A stretch of 64,000 bases of DNA from Erythrobacter aureus (lineage in GTDB: Bacteria; Pseudomonadota; Alphaproteobacteria; Sphingomonadales; Sphingomonadaceae). Under the pieces are notes generated by a model, which searched no databases, was not told the DNA's origin, and saw only the letters and a program-made list of their open reading frames with translations. The DNA lies in NCBI RefSeq assembly GCF_003355455.1, contig NZ_CP031357.1, positions 2,736,001-2,800,000 on the forward strand, given 5' to 3'. Every line of letters begins with the position of its first letter. Positions within the stretch are counted from its first letter, which is position 1. The translations under genes and the position numbers were made by a program. Positions 43,312 to 52,322 of the stretch are shown here, in pieces.

Positions 43312-43716
43312 ATGTCCCTTTGGGAAACCAAAATACTGACTTTCGTCGATTCTTGCTCTGCAGGAAGTTTCGAGACTTCCGATGATGCAATCTGGGCACT
43401 GGCCGCCATTCTCGACGAGGCTCCGCCGGAAGTCGCACCTATCGTTTCGCAAAGGGCCGACAACGACCGCCTGACCGAGTTGCTGGATGTCGATGCCCAG
43501 ATCAACGCGGCCATCGAGCTGGTCGGGCCGACATGCGGTATTCTGCTTACCTCGTCGCCGATCGGTTCTTCGTCGGGACTGGTCAAGATTATCGACGAGG
43601 TCGAAGAGGGAAATTTCTTCGCTTCGGACCCCGCAATAGCTCTGTTGGGCGCTTATGGCCGGGCGCTGGTCGCCATTCTCGCCACGGTCAGGATCACAGG
43701 GGGGACGGCCCTATAG
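43312..43716 (+). CDS. Hypothetical protein between fliA and the fli cluster
   Basis: 134-residue protein I do not recognise. The first ~45 residues (SLWETKILTFVDSCSAGSFE) look helical; the rest has alternating hydrophobic strands and helices such as GSSSGLVKIIDEVEEGNFFA and ALLGAYGRALVAILATV. No signal peptide or clear membrane helix. The ATG at 43312 follows GAGGA; a GTG at 43276 is an alternative. It lies within the flagellar locus, so a role in motility is possible but not shown. Its 3' end overlaps the LuxR relic by 6 bases. Confidence 0.55.
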   Translation: MSLWETKILTFVDSCSAGSFETSDDAIWALAAILDEAPPEVAPIVSQRADNDRLTELLDVDAQINAAIELVGPTCGILLTSSPIGSSSGLVKIIDEVEEGNFFASDPAIALLGAYGRALVAILATVRITGGTAL

Positions 43717-43842
43717 CGCCGCTTCCACGGCGACACGCACGGCCCCGATGCGGCTTTCCACCTCGAGTTTGGCGATCACGTTGCGTAGATGGATCTCGAT
43801 GGCGCGTGGGCTGATCGACAATTGCCCCCGGTCGAACGCGCA
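43711..43842 (-). pseudogene. LuxR-type helix-turn-helix relic (C-terminal fragment)
   Basis: On the minus strand, directly after the fliS stop, about 44 codons end at TAG 43711-43713 and read GQLSISPRAIEIHLRNVIAK followed by LEVESRIGAVRVAVE. This is the second half of a LuxR/NarL helix-turn-helix, including the recognition helix (SPRAIEIHLRNV). The first half of the domain and any sensory domain are missing, and upstream sequence belongs to fliS. No ATG in frame precedes it, so it is best read as the remnant of a deleted regulator. Confidence 0.6.
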
Positions 43843-43852
43843 TTTCCAATAA

Positions 43853-44233
43853 TCAAGCGGTCCGCGCTGCCCGGAACGCACTGGCAATTTCCCGCATGTC
43901 GGCCCGCAATTGCGCGATTTTATCCAGATCGACATTGCGAACGGAATCGAGCAGCAGGCCCTTGGCCGCGCCATAAAACTGCATCAGGCTGGACGCCATT
44001 TCCGCCTCGCGGTCGATGCCGATCTCAAGGGCGGTCAAGGCGGTCACGCATCGCGTCAGCGATCGGCTGCGCGCAGCACGGTCGCCGCGCGCTTCGGCGA
44101 TTTCCAAGACACCGAGGTTTTCGACCAGATCGTCCAAACAGAACAGCACGAGGTCGTCGCGTTCGCTCACCATCAAGCGCGCGTCGAAATTGCTTTGCCG
44201 ATAGGCTTCGCCGGGTTGCGCACGCGCCAGCAT
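43853..44233 (-). CDS. fliS: FliS, flagellin export chaperone
   Basis: 126-residue helical protein at the standard position after fliD. SERDDLVLFCLDDLVENLGV and ALEIGIDREAEMASSLMQFY with YGAAKGLLLDSVR match FliS. It holds flagellin in the cytoplasm and blocks premature polymerisation. The ATG is one base after the fliD stop. It is the last gene of the fli-flhB transcript on this strand. Confidence 0.83.
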   Translation of the reverse strand: MLARAQPGEAYRQSNFDARLMVSERDDLVLFCLDDLVENLGVLEIAEARGDRAARSRSLTRCVTALTALEIGIDREAEMASSLMQFYGAAKGLLLDSVRNVDLDKIAQLRADMREIASAFRAARTA

Positions 44234-44234
44234 A

Positions 44235-45653
44235 TCAGTCTCCCTGCGAATTCCAGATGTCGATCTGGGACTGGAGGAAGGACAGAGTCGATTTGGAAGC
44301 GGCAACCTGGCTATCGGCCTTGGCGAAGCGGGCAACCATGCGCGCCCGCAGATCTTCCTGCTGGTCGGCGAGCTTCTCTAGGTCGCGCGTGATCTGGAGC
44401 GATTGCTTCTTGTAGCGGGCTATCGACCCCGCGAGCGAACCCGGATCGCTCGATATACTGTTCGAGCGAGCCATGCGATCGATCGTCGAGTAAATCCCGT
44501 TGAGCCCCGTCGTAAACATGGCCGCGACAGCCGACGGATCGCGGTTCATGACCTCCGTCAGCTTCTTATTGTCGAGGCGGAAGCTGCCATCGGGTTCGAT
44601 TGCGAGCCCGAGTTCGGCCAGCGTTCGCGGCGCCCCTTCGGGTGCATCCGGCATGATGACCACGGAACCCAGGCCCGAAAGCGTACGGCTGAGAGCCCGC
44701 GCCCCGCTGTCTCTGGCAAGATCGCCGGTTTTCGGATCGGTCGCCGTGCGCAGTTCGTTGACGATCTCGTTCAGCGCCCCGGTGATGTCCTGCATAACGC
44801 TCGAAATCGCACTGGACGGATTGGCGAAGGTGATCGTCGCAGGCGATCCCGCATTCGTGGCCGTGAGCGTCAGCGAAAGGCCTGGCGCGAGATTGTCTAT
44901 CTTGTTCGTCTCGCTGGTACGGGCAAGACCATCGAGCGTGAATGCCGCATCGGCCGAGGTTTTGATAAGGCGTGACGGATCGCCACCGGGTTGCCACGCG
45001 AGCGCGGCGAGACCCGGATCACCGGCATCTTCGGTTGCTTCGATCGTAAAACCGTTCTGCAGGCCCTCGCTCCCCTTGATGACGAGCTGAGCCCCGGTGC
45101 CGGTCTGCGCGACATAGGCATTGAACCCCGCATTCTTCCCGTTGATCGCGGCAGCGACATCGTTGAGCGTCGCCCCGGCAGCGACATCGATCGTCAACGG
45201 GGTCTTGCCGGTATCCTCGGTGAAACTCGCATTGGAGGTTTCGCCGAAGCGGATCGTCAGGGTTCCCGTACCGACCGTATCTTCGGCACTGGCATAAGTC
45301 GGCCCGGCCAGTGTCTGGTAGCTGGCCAACTGAGTAACTTCGAGCGAGTAACTTCCCTTGCCGATCGAACCGAGAGGGCTGGAGACGGCAGCCACTGCCG
45401 CATTGCTGATCGAAGGCAATGGCGCAAGATCGCCGCTGCGCAGGCGATCGCCCAATGCACTGGCGAATGTCGAAAAGCTGCTACGGATCGACCCCGCCAG
45501 CGAAATCCGACGCTCGAGCGTTTCCGACTGGTTGGTCAGGCGCTGATTGCGGCCCTCGAACTGGGCTTCGGCGAGCTGTGTGGCCAGCCCCGCCATATCG
45601 ATGCCGCTGCCGATCCCGAGGGTCGTGGCGATGGAGGTGGTCGAAATACTCAT
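44235..45653 (-). CDS. fliD: FliD, filament cap protein (HAP2)
   Basis: 472-residue cap protein. N-terminal LGIGSGIDMAGLATQLAEAQ and C-terminal VARFAKADSQVAASKSTLSF with LQSQIDIWNSQGD are typical of FliD. The central exposed part carries the usual hook-associated repeats. It forms the pentameric cap that assembles flagellin. Sits 2 bases after flhB and before fliS. Confidence 0.94.
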   Translation of the reverse strand: MSISTTSIATTLGIGSGIDMAGLATQLAEAQFEGRNQRLTNQSETLERRISLAGSIRSSFSTFASALGDRLRSGDLAPLPSISNAAVAAVSSPLGSIGKGSYSLEVTQLASYQTLAGPTYASAEDTVGTGTLTIRFGETSNASFTEDTGKTPLTIDVAAGATLNDVAAAINGKNAGFNAYVAQTGTGAQLVIKGSEGLQNGFTIEATEDAGDPGLAALAWQPGGDPSRLIKTSADAAFTLDGLARTSETNKIDNLAPGLSLTLTATNAGSPATITFANPSSAISSVMQDITGALNEIVNELRTATDPKTGDLARDSGARALSRTLSGLGSVVIMPDAPEGAPRTLAELGLAIEPDGSFRLDNKKLTEVMNRDPSAVAAMFTTGLNGIYSTIDRMARSNSISSDPGSLAGSIARYKKQSLQITRDLEKLADQQEDLRARMVARFAKADSQVAASKSTLSFLQSQIDIWNSQGD

Positions 45654-45655
45654 CG

Positions 45656-46813
45656 CTATGATAACGACTGAAGAAGGCCGGAATTAACAGCCAGTCGGCC
45701 TTCGGCGTCGAAACGCAGAGCTGCGGGGACTTCGATGTCGGGCAGCAGCGGGGTCTCGCCACGCTTGAGCGAAAATACGTAGGCAAGCACAGAAGCCACT
45801 GCGCCATAGAGGTCCTCGCAGATTACCTGCCGCTCGCGCGTGGTGTAATAGACCGAACGGGCAAGCTGCGGAATTTCAAGCGTCGGCAGGTCGAGCTCGC
45901 GGGCCAGATCCTTCATTGCCAGAGCCTTGTCGCCGCGGCCCTTTGCCAGCACGATCGGTGCGGAAGCCTTGGCCGGATCGTAGGTCATCGCCACCGCGAA
46001 ATGAGTCGGGTTGGTGATGACGAACTGGGCTTCGCGCATGGCGCCCGCAACCGAACCGGTGGCAATATCGCGCTGGCGCTGACGGCGGGCGGCACGCATT
46101 TCGGGCGAGCCCTCGGTTTCCTTGTTTTCGTCGCGCATTTCCTGATGGCTCATCTTCAGGCGCTTTTGCTGGCGCAGCCACTGGATCGGGAGATCGACGA
46201 AAGCGATCACTACCAGTCCCGCGCTCAGGGCGAAGATCAGCGAAACGATGGCATGCCAGGCCGCCGTGAGCTGAGCGGACAGGTTGCCGCGGCCCAGACC
46301 GATGACCGTTTCCATGCTGGTCCACCACCAGGCAGCCGCAATACCGCCGAGCAAAATGATCTTTAGGATGCCCTTGCCCATTTCGATCAGTCCCTGCGGA
46401 CCGAACATGCGTTTGAAACCCTGAAGTGGATTGATCCGCTGGCCCTTGGCCTTGAGGTTGTCGGCGACCCATCTGCCACGACCGAAACCGAGCTGGGTTA
46501 TCAACGTGACGATGATAACCGGCACTGCGAGAGTGAGGATCGCCGGGACGCCGAGCAACAGCCCTTGCATGAACAGGTCTTCGACCCCGAAATCGCGAAT
46601 GTCGCGCGCATCGAACAGGAACGCCTCGCGCGTTAGCCGTGCCAGGCCATCGAGCAGCCATGGTCCGCCAAGCGCCAGCCAGGCGCCCCCGAACAGCATG
46701 ACCGCTGCCGTCCCGGCATCTTTCGAGCGGAGGACATCGCCCTTCTTCGCGGCATCGGCGAGCCGCTTCTCTGTCGGGGCAAAGGTTTTTTCGCCGGCGG
46801 TCTCTTCGCTCAT
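45656..46813 (-). CDS. flhB: FlhB, export-specificity switch protein
   Basis: 385-residue export apparatus protein: four helices in the first half, then a cytoplasmic domain with the autocleavage site Asn268-Pro-Thr-His (QFVITNPTHFAVAMTYD). FlhB switches export from rod/hook to filament substrates after FliK signals the hook length. It overlaps fliR by 4 bases. Confidence 0.96.
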   Translation of the reverse strand: MSEETAGEKTFAPTEKRLADAAKKGDVLRSKDAGTAAVMLFGGAWLALGGPWLLDGLARLTREAFLFDARDIRDFGVEDLFMQGLLLGVPAILTLAVPVIIVTLITQLGFGRGRWVADNLKAKGQRINPLQGFKRMFGPQGLIEMGKGILKIILLGGIAAAWWWTSMETVIGLGRGNLSAQLTAAWHAIVSLIFALSAGLVVIAFVDLPIQWLRQQKRLKMSHQEMRDENKETEGSPEMRAARRQRQRDIATGSVAGAMREAQFVITNPTHFAVAMTYDPAKASAPIVLAKGRGDKALAMKDLARELDLPTLEIPQLARSVYYTTRERQVICEDLYGAVASVLAYVFSLKRGETPLLPDIEVPAALRFDAEGRLAVNSGLLQSLS

Positions 46814-47595
46814 CGGACCAACACGCTTTCGGTCTGGTCAAGCGCCTCGCTGACGAGGCCCGTGAACTGGTCGAAGATCAGCGGTGCGGAAATTATCAGC
46901 GCGGCCATGCCCGCCAGCACGCCGGCCGGAAGGCCCAGCGCGAAAAGATTGAGCGACGGGGCCGAGCGACTCAAAATACCGGTCAGCACCTGCACCAGCA
47001 GCAAAATCAAAGTGACCGGCAGGGCAATCCGCAAAGCGGTTTCGAACATGAAGCTGGCAAACCCGGCGATAGCCGCGAAACGCTCCGCGCCGAGCCAGGT
47101 CTGCCCCGGCGGAAAGGCGTTGTAGCTTTCTATCACCAGCGCGATCCAGTGCAGGTGCGCGCCGGTCGCCAGGAAAATCAGCGTCAGTACGATCACGAAA
47201 TACTGGCCGAAGGATGTGGTGGTGCCGCCACCCATGGCGTCTTGGGAAACCGCCATGCTCATTCCCATTCCGCCCCCGATCAGTTCGGCGGCTACGGTCG
47301 GGGCAGCAAAGGCCAATTGCAGGACGAAGCCCAGCGCAAGCCCGACGATCACTTCGCCTGCGATGGCGAGCATCCCCTCCAACGACAGCAAGGCCGGGGG
47401 CGTGGCGATGGCGGGCATCCAGATCGAGACGAAGATCGCAAGTGCGCCGGTAATCGACACACGCACCGATGCTGGAACCGAACTCGCCCCGAAGAAGGGC
47501 GCGGCAAGCAGCGCGGCGCCAAGACGGGTCATCAGGAAAACGACCCGCCACATATCCTGCTCAAGCGCACCAAGTCCGAGATCGAGCCCATTCAC
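46810..47595 (-). CDS. fliR: FliR, export gate protein
   Basis: 261-residue inner-membrane component of the export gate with six hydrophobic helices. TRLGAALLAAPFFGASSVPA and LVLQLAFAAPTVAAELIGGG identify the family, with AVSQDAMGGGTTTSFGQYF. The GTG start at 47595 (VNGLDLGLGALEQ) is preferred over a TTG at 47634, which would lie inside fliQ. It follows fliQ by 10 bases. Confidence 0.93.
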   Translation of the reverse strand: MNGLDLGLGALEQDMWRVVFLMTRLGAALLAAPFFGASSVPASVRVSITGALAIFVSIWMPAIATPPALLSLEGMLAIAGEVIVGLALGFVLQLAFAAPTVAAELIGGGMGMSMAVSQDAMGGGTTTSFGQYFVIVLTLIFLATGAHLHWIALVIESYNAFPPGQTWLGAERFAAIAGFASFMFETALRIALPVTLILLLVQVLTGILSRSAPSLNLFALGLPAGVLAGMAALIISAPLIFDQFTGLVSEALDQTESVLVR

Positions 47596-47605
47596 TGTGC
47601 AGGTC

Positions 47606-47878
47606 TCAGTCGCCGATCCGCGCGATTTCGGCAAAGATATCGTGCGTGAAATCGCCCACCAGCGCCATCATCGATGCGCCGAGGATGACCAGCACGAGAG
47701 CCACTGCGCCCAGTTTCGGGACGAAGGTGAGTGTCTGCTCGTTGACCGAGGTGGCGGCCTGCACGAGACCGATGACCAGACCGATGGCAAGGCTGGCCAG
47801 GAGGATCGGCGCGGCGACAAGGGCGGCGATCCACAACATGCGGTCGGCCATGGAAAGGAGGATGGCGCTTTCGTCCAT
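47606..47878 (-). CDS. fliQ: FliQ, export gate protein
   Basis: 90-residue, two-helix protein of the export gate. MDESAILLSMADRMLWIAAL and LVQAATSVNEQTLTFVPKLG are characteristic. Normal length. Follows fliP by 5 bases. Confidence 0.95.
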   Translation of the reverse strand: MDESAILLSMADRMLWIAALVAAPILLASLAIGLVIGLVQAATSVNEQTLTFVPKLGAVALVLVILGASMMALVGDFTHDIFAEIARIGD

Positions 47879-47883
47879 GATAT

Positions 47884-48651
47884 CTATCCGAAGCTGGAGG
47901 CGAGCGAGCCCATCAGCAGCGCCCAGCCGTCGACGAGGACGAAGAGCAGCAGCTTGAAAGGCAGGGAGACTATCATCGGGCTCATCATCATCATGCCCAG
48001 GCTCATCAGAACGCTGGAGACGACGAGGTCGATGACCAGGAAGGGCAGGAACAGCATGAAGCCGATCTGGAAGGCGGTTTTCAGTTCGCTGGTAACGAAA
48101 GCGGGCAACAGGATCGAGAACGGCACGTCCTGCGGGCTGGCGAACTGGCCTGCCCCCGCAATATCGGAAAACATTTCGAGATCGTATTCGCGGGTCTGGC
48201 GGATCATGAAGGTGTGAAACTGATCTCCGGCGCGTTCGATCGCGACTTCGGCGCCGATCTCGCCCGACGAATAAGGGGCAATGGCCGCTTCGTTCACGCG
48301 TTCCAGCGTGGGTGCCATGATGAACAGCGAAAGGAACAGGCTGATTCCGATCAGCACCTGGTTGGGCGGCGATTGCTGCAGGCCAAGCGCCTGGCGCAGG
48401 ATGGCCAGAACCACGATAATGCGCGTAAAACTGGTCATCATAAGCAGGAGCGCTGGCAGGATCGTCAGAAGACCCATCACCAGCAGCAACTGAAGCGACA
48501 GGCTCAGCGGTTCGCCTCCGGCCCCGGCCATCTGGCCGAAGGCACGGTCGAGCGCGCCCGAAATCGCCGCTTCGCCGGTCTGTGCGCGCGCCAGCGCGGG
48601 ATAGGCAAGTGCCGCGATCCCGGCGGCGAATTTGGCAAGGCGAGCGATCAC
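47884..48651 (-). CDS. fliP: FliP, export gate protein
   Basis: 255-residue export gate protein with a cleavable signal (LAKFAAGIAALAYPALARAQ) and four membrane segments. MTSFTRIIVVLAILRQALGL and QSPPNQVLIGISLFLSLFIM are diagnostic. The GTG start at 48651 overlaps the fliO stop (GTGA) and gives the expected signal peptide; longer frames would run through fliO. Confidence 0.95.
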   Translation of the reverse strand: MIARLAKFAAGIAALAYPALARAQTGEAAISGALDRAFGQMAGAGGEPLSLSLQLLLVMGLLTILPALLLMMTSFTRIIVVLAILRQALGLQQSPPNQVLIGISLFLSLFIMAPTLERVNEAAIAPYSSGEIGAEVAIERAGDQFHTFMIRQTREYDLEMFSDIAGAGQFASPQDVPFSILLPAFVTSELKTAFQIGFMLFLPFLVIDLVVSSVLMSLGMMMMSPMIVSLPFKLLLFVLVDGWALLMGSLASSFG

Positions 48652-48929
48652 TGGACGATGTCCTGCGCTTGCGGCCGCGCCGGAGCCTCCGCCAGCCGCG
48701 TGAGGCCGTTGCGCGAGGTCGACACGAGGATTTCGCGTCCGTGGAATTCGATCACGGCGAGCCGCAGTGTCGGCGATAGCATGGTGGTTTCGACAACGCG
48801 CACAGCCTTGCTGCCATTCTCCGGGCCGCCAAACTGACCTTGCATCTTCTTGGCCAGCTTGAGGCTGCCCCAGATCATCGCGCCGATAAGCGGGAGCAGA
48901 ATCAACAGCTTGAGAATGTACCAGAACAT
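48648..48929 (-). CDS. fliO: FliO, export apparatus assembly protein
   Basis: 93-residue protein with one N-terminal membrane helix (YILKLLILLPLIGAMIWGSL) and a small cytoplasmic SpoA-like tail (VVETTMLSPTLRLAVIEF, GREILVSTSRNGLTRL). Chaperones FliP assembly. Weak family conservation, but position between fliN and fliP supports it. Confidence 0.88.
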   Translation of the reverse strand: MFWYILKLLILLPLIGAMIWGSLKLAKKMQGQFGGPENGSKAVRVVETTMLSPTLRLAVIEFHGREILVSTSRNGLTRLAEAPARPQAQDIVQ

Positions 48930-49219
48930 TACTGGGCCACCTCGATACGCGGCATTTCGGATGCGGTGCCGCTGGCGCCGACGATTTCCAAGACGCGAAT
49001 GGCAAAGCGGTTACCCTGCGCAATCACTTCGCCGCGCGCGATCAGTTTGCCATTGACGAACATGTCGAGCGGTTCGTCGGTCAGGCGGTCGAGTTCGATG
49101 ACGCTCGATTCGCCCAGCGCCAGCACGTCGCGCAGGCGCATCGATTTGCGTCCAAGCTCCACGGTGAGGCGGACATCGATATCCTGAATGAGGCCGAAGC
49201 CATCTGCATGCGAGGCCAT
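48929..49219 (-). CDS. fliN: FliN, motor switch protein
   Basis: 96-residue SpoA-domain protein of the C-ring. IDVRLTVELGRKSMRLRDVL and LDMFVNGKLIARGEVIAQG with NRFAIRVLEIV are conserved. Start shares a base with the fliO start context. Forms the lower part of the switch with FliM. Confidence 0.94.
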   Translation of the reverse strand: MASHADGFGLIQDIDVRLTVELGRKSMRLRDVLALGESSVIELDRLTDEPLDMFVNGKLIARGEVIAQGNRFAIRVLEIVGASGTASEMPRIEVAQ

Positions 49220-49224
49220 GTGTT

Positions 49225-50121
49225 CTACTCCGAGAGAAAGGATTGGGTAAGTTCGAGGGCGACACGGTCGTCGAGTTCACCGACGCATCCCTGTGCGATT
49301 GTAAGGTTTCCGGTCAGCAGCGGGACGTTGCGATTGACGGCAACCGGGATAACGGCGCCGGGTTCGAGACTGGCCAGCCGGGCAACCGACATCGGGACAT
49401 CGACCAGCACCGCGCGCAGCGGAAGATCGACATCGGCGATGGCCGAACCGTCGATCCCGCGCGCGCCGATCGTGCGCCCGGTGGCGGGAGAAACGGCGCG
49501 AGTACCGACGATCTCGGCGATCATCGACTGGCAGGCCGCGAGACGAACCTTCCATACCTGCGCGCTTTTCGCGGAGGAGATGGCCAGCGTCGCGGTCCAG
49601 ATCCGTTTGTCGGCGGCGAAAGGTGCAACCTGCTCCACTTCGTCGCCATTCGTCGTTGCCGCGATGGCACGGCGATCGGTGGCGCGGCGCAGGACTTCCG
49701 TCATGCGATCTTCGAACTGCTGCGCAAACCGTTTCGACGAAGCTGGGAGCGCGGTACAGGTTTCGTCGATTTCGCCCGTACCGCCCAGAATGCGTTCGAA
49801 CTGCGCGATAAGCTCGCCGATGCGGACCGAAACCAGCAGCCCACGGTATTCCTTGCCCAGAGCGAAGAAACTGTGGCGGTGCGCGGTACCGATCTTTGCG
49901 TACCACTCGCCCACGGGGAGCAATTCCGTTTCGACCAGCTCCGCCGAAAGCCCCCTGTCGTCGCATAGCACTGCGAGCTCGGTGCTGGCCTGTTCGGTAA
50001 AGCTACGGGCAAAGCGCGCGAATTCCAGGTCGAGATCGGGCGGTGTCGCGGCCTTGCTCAGAAGCTCTTCGCAGTGGCACGCGGCCCGCGCCGCCGCTTC
50101 GGGGATGGGGCCGGTGATCAT
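49225..50121 (-). CDS. fliM: FliM-type motor switch protein lacking the CheY-binding peptide
   Basis: 298-residue switch protein. The central CheC-like region (RHSFFALGKEYRGLLVSVRI) and C-terminal SpoA domain (LRAVLVDVPMSVARLASLEP, LTIAQGCVGELDDRVALEL) are those of FliM. The N-terminal LSQDEIDALL motif that binds CheY-P is not present: the protein starts MITGPIPEAAARAACHCEEL. Sequence is unusually divergent and short (typical length 320-340). It overlaps the fliL stop by 4 bases (ATGA). Confidence 0.82.
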   Translation of the reverse strand: MITGPIPEAAARAACHCEELLSKAATPPDLDLEFARFARSFTEQASTELAVLCDDRGLSAELVETELLPVGEWYAKIGTAHRHSFFALGKEYRGLLVSVRIGELIAQFERILGGTGEIDETCTALPASSKRFAQQFEDRMTEVLRRATDRRAIAATTNGDEVEQVAPFAADKRIWTATLAISSAKSAQVWKVRLAACQSMIAEIVGTRAVSPATGRTIGARGIDGSAIADVDLPLRAVLVDVPMSVARLASLEPGAVIPVAVNRNVPLLTGNLTIAQGCVGELDDRVALELTQSFLSE

Positions 50122-50705
50122 TGGACGATGAACGACCGGAAATAGACGCTGTCGACGCCGCCGAAACCTTCGCGCTCCTCCAGCACCTCGTTCAGCGCCT
50201 TGGTCAGGCGTTGCTGCAGTTCCTCCTTGCCCTTGATGCTGGCAAGGTCCTCTTCGCTGGTCGCCGCGAGTTCGGCCAGAATACGCGAGCGCAGCGCCGT
50301 CTCGTGCTCGGCGAGCCACATCAGCACGCGGCCGTCATAGTGAGTCGATGCGGCGATGCTTACCTGAACCAGGGCATTTCCGTTGGCGAGGTTCGAGGTG
50401 AACTCCTCGGTGAAATTGTAATAGGCGGTCCGATATTCACCGCCGCCCGCGCCGTGAACGACCGGTGCCTTGTCCTTCGCCTCTCCGCCGCCGGCAAAGG
50501 GATAGGGGTCTTCATCGCCCTTTCGCACCAGCTTGGGATTGTTGTCCTCTTCCTGCGCCCCGTGCGCGCCCAACATTCCACTGGCGAAGGCGGCATAGGT
50601 ACCCCCGCCACCTGCCGCGAGGAGCAGGACCGAGAAAAGCACCGGCTTGAGCTTGCCCCCCTTCTTCTTTGGCGGGGTTTCCGGCGGAACGTTTTCAGTC
50701 GACAT
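50118..50705 (-). CDS. fliL: FliL, stator-associated membrane protein
   Basis: 195-residue membrane protein with one N-terminal helix (LKPVLFSVLLLAAGGGGTYA) and a periplasmic domain with FTSNLANGNALVQVSIAAST and QQRLTKALNEVLEEREGFGG; it ends VYFRSFIVQ, typical for FliL. A Pro/Lys-rich tail precedes the helix. It surrounds the stator and helps load it. Confidence 0.92.
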   Translation of the reverse strand: MSTENVPPETPPKKKGGKLKPVLFSVLLLAAGGGGTYAAFASGMLGAHGAQEEDNNPKLVRKGDEDPYPFAGGGEAKDKAPVVHGAGGGEYRTAYYNFTEEFTSNLANGNALVQVSIAASTHYDGRVLMWLAEHETALRSRILAELAATSEEDLASIKGKEELQQRLTKALNEVLEEREGFGGVDSVYFRSFIVQ

Positions 50706-50737
50706 GGTGGTTTCCTGGTTGAATTGGAACTGGATGT

Positions 50738-52291
50738 TCAGACGTACAGCGCGTCGTCGGAAGGTGTCTGCGAGGAGGGCTGATGGGGGCTCGGGCCACG
50801 TTCGCCATGGCGACCGCGCTGGTCCGAATGTGCCGATCGCTGGTCGTCGGCATTGCTCTGGCCCGGCCCCGAACCGGTGTGGCCTGCCGAGCCACCCCGA
50901 TCCGATCCGGTTGCCGCCGACTGGTTCTGAATCGTATTTGCCTGTGTGGCCGGGTCCTGCTGGCGGTGTGTCGTGCGATCGTTCGCAAGCGCGGCGGCCA
51001 GGGCACGCTGCGCCTCGCTGCTCTCTGCCGCGATTTCGACATTCATGCCGTTGGCCGATTGGTCGAAGGTCACCGTCAGCGCGCCGAACTCACGATGCGC
51101 CACGGCGATGGCGGCAGGTTTCGCGAGATCCACTTGGCGGGCAGCCATAATGTGTTCGACCACGCGTTCGACATCGGCGAACGGGTCGCTGACGACCGGG
51201 CGCGGGGCGACTGTCATCGGGCGCAGCGCGGCTGAAGGATCCTCGACCGGCGAAACGAGTGTCTGCGGCATGGCTTTCGCGGTATCGACGGTTAGGCTTG
51301 CCCGCGATGCGAGGACAGGCTTGTCGGCTGACGTCTTGTCGTCCTGTGCGTTGCGCGCGATATCCATGCTGCCCGTCTCAACCTCTTTGGTACGCGCGGG
51401 CTGATCCATTGGCGCTGCGGGACGCATGACGGGGGTGCTGGGCTGCGCTTGGATGGTTTGCGGATCGCGCAGCTTCGAAGCGAGGTCAGGGCCGCCCGGC
51501 AGGACAGGCTTGGCAGCCGGTTTTGCTGCGCTTGGCGGCAAAGCACCAACTGCTGCACCGTCACGCACGCTCGCCAGCGGGTTTGCCGAGGTTTTCGAGC
51601 GCGTGCCTCCGTCTGCTGACGGAGCTGTAGCGGCGCCAGCAGTCGGAAGATCGATACGGGCGATTCCGCTTTGCAGCGAAGGGCTCATGGCCGCGCCACC
51701 CACCTCGCGCGGAGTTGTGGCTGCCGCGATGCTGACGGTAAGCCCCTTGGTCCGGGCTTCGCCTGTCGGCACCGCTTCGGTAGCAGCATCGCCCGGCCCG
51801 CGCGCGGTCGGTCCCGTCTGTTCCTGCTCAGCGCGCCCCATGCCAGCAGAAGTGAAGAGCCTCGAAACAGTAGGTTCGGCGGTATGGGCAATCGCCGATT
51901 TCACCGTACCGGTGACGGCGGCTTCGGCGAGCGGCACCGGTCCGGTGGCAAGCATGGGAGGGGCCAAGGGAAGCATGGGCACCGGAGCGCCTTGAGGCGC
52001 ATCAACGCCCTCGTCTTCCGGGTCTCCCGGCGTGGTCTGCGGCAAGTCCTGCAACCCGACCGGCAAACTCTTGCCGGTCGGCAAATTGCCGGTTTGCCGC
52101 ACCCCCAGATCGACTTCCGCCTTACGCCCGACGATTTTGCCCAGGGGGACCATCATTTCGAGATCGTTCACCAAATCGGCAAAGCCGTCACCCCCTGCGG
52201 AACCTACGTTTTTCCGCCCTCTACCGCCTTCCAGTCCGGGGGTCGGCGTTTGAGCGTCGGAAGCATTCGGCAGGGCAAAGGAGAGGGTCAT
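50738..52291 (-). CDS. fliK: FliK, hook-length control protein
   Basis: 517-residue, Pro/Ala/Thr-rich, low-complexity protein, as expected for the hook-length ruler. The conserved C-terminal Flg_hook domain follows (VERVVEHIMAARQVDLAKPA and FGALTVTFDQSANGMNVEI), then a Gln/Ser/His-rich tail. Function: measures the hook and signals FlhB to switch substrate. First gene of a candidate sigma-54 unit that also reads through fliL to fliS. Start at 52291 fits a ribosome site of moderate strength. Confidence 0.87.
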   Translation of the reverse strand: MTLSFALPNASDAQTPTPGLEGGRGRKNVGSAGGDGFADLVNDLEMMVPLGKIVGRKAEVDLGVRQTGNLPTGKSLPVGLQDLPQTTPGDPEDEGVDAPQGAPVPMLPLAPPMLATGPVPLAEAAVTGTVKSAIAHTAEPTVSRLFTSAGMGRAEQEQTGPTARGPGDAATEAVPTGEARTKGLTVSIAAATTPREVGGAAMSPSLQSGIARIDLPTAGAATAPSADGGTRSKTSANPLASVRDGAAVGALPPSAAKPAAKPVLPGGPDLASKLRDPQTIQAQPSTPVMRPAAPMDQPARTKEVETGSMDIARNAQDDKTSADKPVLASRASLTVDTAKAMPQTLVSPVEDPSAALRPMTVAPRPVVSDPFADVERVVEHIMAARQVDLAKPAAIAVAHREFGALTVTFDQSANGMNVEIAAESSEAQRALAAALANDRTTHRQQDPATQANTIQNQSAATGSDRGGSAGHTGSGPGQSNADDQRSAHSDQRGRHGERGPSPHQPSSQTPSDDALYV

Positions 52292-52322
52292 TGAGTGTCC
52301 GCTTTTGATTTACGGACTCTCT

